NCBI GenBank assembly: GCA_030610515.1
Contig: JAUWRQ010000136.1
Coordinates: forward strand, 1-5,032
DNA: 5,032 nucleotides
Origin: Candidatus Eiseniibacteriota bacterium
GTDB taxonomy: Bacteria; Joyebacterota; Joyebacteria; Joyebacterales; Joyebacteraceae
Direction: 5' to 3'
Shown here: piece by piece, positions 1 through 5,032 of the stretch
Layout: each line of letters begins with the position of its first letter
Position numbering within the stretch: position 1 is the first letter of the stretch
Made by a program: the position numbers and the translations under genes
Notes under the pieces: generated by a model
Told to the model about the DNA's origin: nothing
What the model saw: the letters and a program-made list of their open reading frames with translations, nothing else
The model's database searches: none

Positions 1-329
1 CCCACGACCTCTCCCGTTACGACGAACGACGCCCCGAGTTCCTCCATGCGATCGGCGGCCCCCCTGACCATCAGGGCGTGGCAATCGATGCACGGATTCA
101 CGAAACGGCCGAAGCCGTGCTTCGGCGCTCCGATGACGTTGAGGAGGCCGTCGCTGACGTCGATCACCGCGAGCTCGATCCCGAGCTCGTCGCACGACTC
201 CTTCGCGAGCGCGGCGCCGAAGAACGGGGACTCGAAACTCGTGCCCACGACGTCGATCCCCTGCTCGAGCATGAGCCTGGCCGCGAGCACGCTGTCCAGC
301 CCGCCTGAGACGAGTGCTAAGGCCCTCAT
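1..329 (-). CDS. PP-loop ATP-pyrophosphatase, MnmA/ThiI-like tRNA thiolase (N-terminal part; 3' end outside window)
   Basis: The first 109 residues are visible; the gene runs off the window at position 1. The protein opens with MRALALVSGGLDSVLAARLM. SGGLDS at residues 8-13 is the PP-loop that binds ATP and adenylates a substrate carbonyl, as in tRNA sulfur-transfer enzymes. Residues 67-87 read GAPKHGFGR...NPCIDCHALM, with a Cys-X2-Cys pair at Cys80 and Cys83. From memory this matches a group of MnmA/ThiI-like proteins often annotated as tRNA 4-thiouridine synthase or thiouridylase; paired cysteines could carry sulfur or bind metal. The likely role is cytosolic tRNA thiolation, but the modified base cannot be told from this part. 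The ATG at 329 is the only sensible start because the PP-loop follows eight residues later. It lies 35 nt after the tRNA-Sec gene on the same strand. Alternatives are a QueC- or TtuA-like PP-loop enzyme, which I consider less likely. Confidence 0.85.
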   Translation of the reverse strand, partial: MRALALVSGGLDSVLAARLMLEQGIDVVGTSFESPFFGAALAKESCDELGIELAVIDVSDGLLNVIGAPKHGFGRFVNPCIDCHALMVRGAADRMEELGASFVVTGEVV

Positions 330-341
330 TCCTTCGACACT

Positions 342-347
342 CCTCCC
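342..347 (-). promoter_or_regulatory. Ribosome binding site of the PP-loop gene
   Basis: Minus strand GGGAGG lies 12 nt before the ATG at 329, slightly far for a Shine-Dalgarno sequence. A second purine run, AAGGA, abuts the ATG. Positions 330-364, between the tRNA and this gene, hold only this site and a weak 4-bp hairpin; I see no terminator or promoter there. Confidence 0.55.
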
Positions 348-364
348 GGGGAACGGGTGTAGGT

Positions 365-463
365 TGGCGGGAATGTGTGGGAATCGAACCCACCTCGGAC
401 GGGGTCAGCCGCCCGACATAAGGGTTTGAAGCCCTCGGGATCCACCAGGACCCATCCACTCCC
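365..463 (-). tRNA. selC: tRNA-Sec (anticodon UCA), selenocysteine tRNA
   Basis: Ninety-nine nucleotides fold as a bacterial selenocysteine tRNA. The acceptor GGGAGTGG (463-456) pairs with ACATTCCC (376-369) over seven pairs plus a G-A mismatch at the eighth. The D stem has 6 bp, GGGTCC/GGATCC, with a 4-nt loop, a tRNA-Sec hallmark. The anticodon loop CTTCAAA is flanked by GAGGG/CCCTT and carries UCA at 429-427. The variable arm is long, with an 8-bp stem (416-409 with 402-395) and a 6-nt loop. The T arm is GTGGG-TTCGATT-CCCAC. G368 is the discriminator and CCA is encoded at 367-365. This tRNA is charged with serine, converted to Sec-tRNA by SelA using selenophosphate, and delivered to UGA codons by SelB. 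It begins 9 nt after the selD stop, so it is probably cut from the same transcript. selA and selB are not in the window. Confidence 0.96.
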
Positions 464-472
464 GCAGAAGGA

Positions 473-1522
473 TTAGACGAGCGTGACCGCTCGGTCCTCT
501 CTAGGCAGCACCCGGCCGATGACGGTGTGGCCCTCTCCCCCGGCGCGCGCGTACGCATCCGCGAAGACGCCCAGCCGCCCTTCGGGAAGCGAGATCAGAA
601 GCCCTCCCGAGGTCTGCGGGTCGTTCATGAGATCGAGCGTGTGTCCGTCGGCGCGGGACTTCAGGAGCACGAACTGCCCGTAGTAATGCTGATTCGCCAG
701 GAGACCGCCGGGCCTGAATCCGGCGCGGATCGTCTCGTCGGCTCCGTCTATGAGCGGAACGCTCGCGACGTCGATCTCGAGCATGACGCCGCTCGCCCTG
801 GCCATCCCGACAGCGTGGCCGACGAGCCCGAACCCGGTCACGTCGGTCGCCGCCGAGGCACCGGCCTCCGTCATCCCCGCCGAAGCCGCCTTGTTGAGCA
901 GCGCCATTACGGCGGTCACCCGCGCCAGCGCCTCGTCATCCAGCGCCTCGTGCTTGAGCGCGGTGGTCATGACTCCGGTGCCGATCGGCTTCGTGAGGAC
1001 GAGCACGTCCCCGTCACGCGCTCCGGCGTTCGTCACGATCCCCTCGACATCGACGATGCCCGTCACGGCGAGACCGTACTTGAGTTCGCGGTCCGTCACC
1101 GTGTGCCCGCCGATGAGCGCGACGCCCGCCTCGTCCATCTTCTCTCTCCCACCCAGCAGGATGTCGGCGAGCACAGACGCGGCCAGATCCTCATCCGGGA
1201 AACAGGCTATGTTCACGGCCACGAGCGGCGTACCGCCCATCGCATAGACGTCGGACACGGCGTTCGCAGCGGCGATTCGACCGAAGTCAGCGGCGTCGTC
1301 GACGATCGGCGGGAAGAAGTCGTTCGTCACGACGAGCGCGGTCCTGTCGTCCAACCGATAGACCCCCGCGTCGTCGACGGTGTCCGACGATACGAGGACT
1401 CTAGGGTCGGTGATCGGCGGCAGCTTCGAGAGAACTGCGTTCAGGTCCTCCGGACCCAGCTTCGCCGCTCACCCGGAGCTGCTGACTATGTGCGTCAGCT
1501 TGAGTATCTCTTCCTTCGACAC
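473..1522 (-). CDS. selD: Selenide, water dikinase (selenophosphate synthetase), itself a selenoprotein
   Basis: SelD converts selenide, ATP and water to selenophosphate, AMP and phosphate; selenophosphate is the donor for Sec-tRNA and for 2-selenouridine in tRNA. Reading through the in-frame TGA at 1471..1469 gives 349 aa, the usual family length (about 347 in E. coli). The N-terminus reads VSKEEILKLTHIVSSSGU, then AAKLGPEDL, placing Sec18 and Lys21 at the catalytic Cys17/Lys20 positions of E. coli SelD. Asp51, Asp68 (TNDFF), Asp91 (AVSDVYAMGG) and Asp227 (ATDVTGFGLVGH) match the known Mg-ATP ligands, and DPQTSGGLL lies near the C-terminus. The start is GTG at 1522, the only start codon between the glmS stop and the UGA, with GGAGGA 4 nt upstream. 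A standard call would begin at TTG 1354 and lose 56 residues with the catalytic site. It begins 24 nt after glmS and ends 9 nt before tRNA-Sec. Confidence 0.96.
1442..1458 (-). promoter_or_regulatory. Candidate bacterial SECIS hairpin in selD mRNA
   Basis: Just 3' of the UGA the mRNA can form GGUCC (1456-1452), loop GGA (1451-1449), GGACC (1448-1444), extended by two G-U pairs at the base. The apical loop starts 17 nt after the UGA and opens with G residues. As I recall the general bacterial SECIS pattern, it requires an apical loop about 16-37 nt after UGA with a G among its first two bases, and this fits. SelB would bind here with GTP and Sec-tRNA. The lower stem beyond 17 nt is weak, so the exact extent is uncertain. 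The bases also encode LGPEDL of SelD. Confidence 0.72.
1469..1471 (-). other. selD: UGA codon read as selenocysteine (Sec18 of SelD)
   Basis: The minus-strand TGA lies in the selD frame, with family-typical sequence on both sides (SSSG before, AAKLGP after). It falls exactly where other SelD proteins have catalytic Cys or Sec. It is not a frameshift or decayed stop: the reading is seamless, the spacing is canonical, and a SECIS-like hairpin and a tRNA-Sec gene are both present. Confidence 0.93.
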
Positions 1523-1525
1523 GAG

Positions 1526-1531
1526 TCCTCC
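1526..1531 (-). promoter_or_regulatory. Ribosome binding site deciding the GTG start of selD
   Basis: GGAGGA on the minus strand sits 4 nt before GTG 1522, and no other start codon lies between the glmS stop TAG (1549-1547) and the Sec codon. This supports the long selD form. The site lies 16 nt after the glmS stop, so translational coupling with glmS is plausible. Confidence 0.7.
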
Positions 1532-1546
1532 GGCCCTTGGAGAGAA

Positions 1547-3376
<1,830 letters not shown>

Positions 3377-3377
3377 T

Positions 3378-4778
3378 CTAGGGACCACCTTCCATCGAGC
3401 GGGAGAGAGCCTCCATGGCTCTCGCCGCGAGCGCCTGGCAGGTCTCGGGGTCGGGCGCCTCGGCGATGACCCTGACAACGGGCTCGGTCCCTGACATCCT
3501 AGCGTGAACCCAACGGTCTGGCCAAGCCATCTTTGGCCCGTCGGTAAGGTCCGGCTCGACGTCGGGGAAGGCCTCTCTCATCGCGTCCAGTATCGCTTCG
3601 CGCGACACGCCGGGAAGCTCGAGTTTCGTCTTGAGCATCGAGTATGAGGTACTCCGTTCGACGAGTTCGGACACTCCGCCGGCAACACCTGCGACCGCGG
3701 TCAGGACGAGCGCCGCCGCCGTGCAGGCGTCTCTCCCGAGATGTACTCCGGGGAGTATGACGCCACCGTTCCCCTCACCCCCAACGACGGCCGAGACCTC
3801 CTCCATCTTCGTGACGACGTTGATCTCCCCCACCCGCGAGCGATGGATGGGAACGCAGAATTCAGAGGCGAGATCGTCCATCATCCTGCTGGTCGACACG
3901 TTCGCAACGATCGGGCCGGGTGTTCGTTCGAGAACGGCTCGAGCGGCGATGGTGAGGGTGTACTCCTCTCCTATCGGGCGCCCGCGCTCGTCGACGATGG
4001 CCAGCCTGTCTGCGTCGGGATCGCAGGCGAGACCGAGGTCGGCGCGCTCCCCGACGACCAGCTCACCGAGCCCGCCGAGATTCGCGGGGACAGGCTCCGG
4101 GCCGCGGGTGAAACCCCGTCCCGGTTCGACATTCAGTGCGGTCACCCGGCAACCCAGCTCGCGTAGCATCGTCGGGAGCGCGTGGGAACCAGCGGCGTTC
4201 ACGCAGTCGACGACGACGCGCAGAGCGACCGAGGCGATCCGCTCCCGGTCCACGAAGCCCGATGAGAGAACCAGATTGAGGTGATGTCGCAGAGCGCCGT
4301 CCAACCTGGATGGCTCAGGACCCGAACCTCCCTCCGACGCGGAGCCTGAAGAGCGGCCGTGGTCCGCCGGAGGAACGTCCGCTCTCTCGGCCAGGCCGTC
4401 CGCGAGCTCGAAGAGCCGGGATGTCTCCTCTCCGCCGAGAAAGACACCTCTCTTCGAGAAGAACTTGAGGCCATTCTGCGTCTCGGGGTTGTGGCTCGCG
4501 GTGATGACGATGCCGCCCGCGAGTCCTCGCTTCCTGACGGCGATGCCCACGGTCGGCGTGGGAACCATGCCGGCGTCCCAGACACGTCTGCCCGCGTCCT
4601 CGAGGCCCGCGACGGCGGCCGCCCGAAGCGCGTCACCGCCCCTGCGCCCGTCCCAACCGACCGCCACGTCCTCATCAACCATGGAGCCGAACGCCGCGGC
4701 GTAGCGGCGCACGAGCGACTCCGTAATGTCCACTCCGGTCGTGCCTCGGACGCCGGAGACGCTCCTTATGAGAGTCAC
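3378..4778 (-). CDS. glmM: Phosphoglucosamine mutase-like alpha-D-phosphohexomutase (GEGNGG subtype)
   Basis: This 466-aa cytosolic enzyme belongs to the four-domain phosphohexomutase family. In order it shows SVSGVRGTTG (6-15), the catalytic phosphoserine loop TASHNP with Ser95, the Mg-binding loop DPDADR (253-258), the sugar-recognition loop GEGNGG (334-339) and the phosphate-binding loop SGTEPVVRV (429-437). All catalytic elements are intact. GEGNGG replaces the GEQSGH of ordinary bacterial GlmM and resembles the archaeal-type mutases. A Gly/Ser-rich stretch (about 141-156) sits between domains 1 and 2. The adjacent glmS, which supplies glucosamine-6-phosphate, supports the GlcN-6-P to GlcN-1-P assignment; phosphomannomutase or phosphoglucomutase activity cannot be excluded. 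The start is GTG at 4778, with GGAGG 4 nt upstream, overlapping the stop of the preceding gene by 4 nt (GTGA). Confidence 0.88.
   Translation of the reverse strand: MTLIRSVSGVRGTTGVDITESLVRRYAAAFGSMVDEDVAVGWDGRRGGDALRAAAVAGLEDAGRRVWDAGMVPTPTVGIAVRKRGLAGGIVITASHNPETQNGLKFFSKRGVFLGGEETSRLFELADGLAERADVPPADHGRSSGSASEGGSGPEPSRLDGALRHHLNLVLSSGFVDRERIASVALRVVVDCVNAAGSHALPTMLRELGCRVTALNVEPGRGFTRGPEPVPANLGGLGELVVGERADLGLACDPDADRLAIVDERGRPIGEEYTLTIAARAVLERTPGPIVANVSTSRMMDDLASEFCVPIHRSRVGEINVVTKMEEVSAVVGGEGNGGVILPGVHLGRDACTAAALVLTAVAGVAGGVSELVERSTSYSMLKTKLELPGVSREAILDAMREAFPDVEPDLTDGPKMAWPDRWVHARMSGTEPVVRVIAEAPDPETCQALAARAMEALSRSMEGGP
3385..3391 (-). promoter_or_regulatory. Ribosome binding site of glmS inside the glmM 3' end
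   Basis: Minus strand AAGGTGG lies 8 nt before ATG 3376 and within the last codons of glmM (EGGP-stop). The TAG stop and ATG are separated by one base, so ribosomes finishing glmM can restart on glmS. Confidence 0.65.
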
Positions 4779-5032
4779 TCCTCCTCCGTTTCCGTGGAGG
4801 TCGCTTCCACCTCCGGGGCGGTCGGCTGGTCCCCCGGGACGGAGGACTCTCCCTCCACGGCCGTCGGATCGTCCCCCGGGACGGAGGACTCTCCCTCCAC
4901 GCCCGTCGGCTCGTCTCCCGCGCCCTCGTCCTCCCCGAGGATTCCGAGCGCCTCGAGCGCAGCGGCGGAGTATTCCGTGCCAGGGTAGCGCTCAACGATG
5001 TATGCGTATGCCTCCTCGGCGCCCGCCGGGTC
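4775..5032 (-). CDS. TPR-type repeat protein, C-terminal end with acidic tail (5' end outside window)
   Basis: Only the last 85 residues are visible; the gene begins beyond position 5032. The first thirty visible residues, including AEEAYAYIVERYPGTEYSAA, look like the final helix pair of a tetratricopeptide repeat of the kind found in BamD/YbgF-like envelope proteins. The A..AY..I...YPGTEYA pattern is the clue. Residues 34-85 form a disordered, acidic tail rich in Glu, Pro, Ser and Gly. It contains two near-identical 14-residue repeats (PTGVEGESSVPGDD and PTAVEGESSVPGDQ) and ends in EEE. No membrane segment, enzymatic motif or cysteine is seen here, so the function is unassigned; a scaffold or envelope role is inference. 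The stop overlaps the glmM start by 4 nt, placing it in the same transcript. The frame is confirmed by the repeat keeping phase and by that overlap. Confidence 0.8.
   Translation of the reverse strand, partial: DPAGAEEAYAYIVERYPGTEYSAAALEALGILGEDEGAGDEPTGVEGESSVPGDDPTAVEGESSVPGDQPTAPEVEATSTETEEE
4780..4787 (-). promoter_or_regulatory. Ribosome binding site of glmM within the upstream gene's Glu tail
   Basis: Minus strand GGAGGAGG, encoding part of the final Glu-Glu-Glu of the upstream protein, precedes GTG 4778. The upstream TGA stop (4777-4775) overlaps the GTG as GTGA, a classic stop-start arrangement that favours coupled translation and fixes the glmM start. Confidence 0.75.
4821..4904. 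repeat. Two tandem copies of a 42-bp unit
   Basis: Units 4821-4862 and 4863-4904 agree at 39 of 42 positions, including an uninterrupted identical run of 31 bp. A further partial unit starts at 4905 and diverges quickly. The period of 42 is a multiple of three and encodes a 14-residue repeat in the acidic tail of the TPR-like protein. Near-identity at the DNA level, including third codon positions, points to a recent slippage or unequal-recombination duplication. Confidence 0.93.

Noticed and set aside
326..340. Four-codon leader ORF (GTG to TGA) overlapping the PP-loop ATG
   Set aside because: The GGAGG site is only about one base from this GTG, too close for good initiation. I list the shared motif as a finding but not the ORF as a gene.
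345..357. CCCG/CGGG hairpin between tRNA-Sec and the PP-loop gene as a terminator
   Set aside because: The stem is only 4 bp, there is no following T-run, and it overlaps the ribosome binding site of the next gene.
473..1354. Short selD starting at TTG 1354
   Set aside because: It would lack 56 residues, including the catalytic Sec/Lys region and Asp51. The frame continues upstream through the UGA with clear family sequence.

Overview
This is a GC-rich bacterial window in which every supported gene lies on the minus strand, so the biological reading order runs from position 5032 down to 1: TPR-type protein (C-terminal end only) > glmM > glmS > selD > tRNA-Sec (selC) > PP-loop tRNA-thiolase-like gene (N-terminal part only). 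The spacing is very tight: a 4-nt overlap, a 1-nt gap, a 24-nt gap, 9 nt and 35 nt. I see no stretch over 300 bases without a gene, no convincing terminator and no internal promoter. The simplest reading is one transcript whose promoter lies beyond position 5032.

The upstream half is a two-enzyme amino-sugar module. GlmS makes glucosamine-6-phosphate from fructose-6-phosphate and glutamine. A GlmM-type phosphohexomutase of the GEGNGG (archaeal-like) subtype would convert it to glucosamine-1-phosphate for cell-envelope precursors. The partial gene ahead of them ends in a TPR-like helix pair and an acidic tail containing a recent 42-bp tandem duplication.

The downstream half is a selenium module. 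The selD frame is longer than a standard ORF call would give. It starts at a GTG at 1522, runs through an in-frame TGA at 1471..1469 at exactly the catalytic Cys/Sec position, and ends at 473, giving 349 aa. A hairpin of bacterial SECIS type follows the TGA directly. Nine bases after the selD stop lies a tRNA-Sec gene with a UCA anticodon, a 6-bp D stem, a long variable arm and an encoded CCA. The tRNA needed to read the selD UGA is thus encoded next to it, and SelD makes the selenium donor needed to charge that tRNA. After the tRNA comes a PP-loop ATPase of the MnmA/ThiI type, suggesting a link to tRNA thiolation or selenation.

Organism: a GC-rich, selenocysteine-using, probably anaerobic or facultative bacterium. 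The archaeal-like GlmM and TPR protein would fit a poorly cultured lineage (for example FCB-related candidate phyla), but this is a weak inference and the window holds no taxonomic marker.
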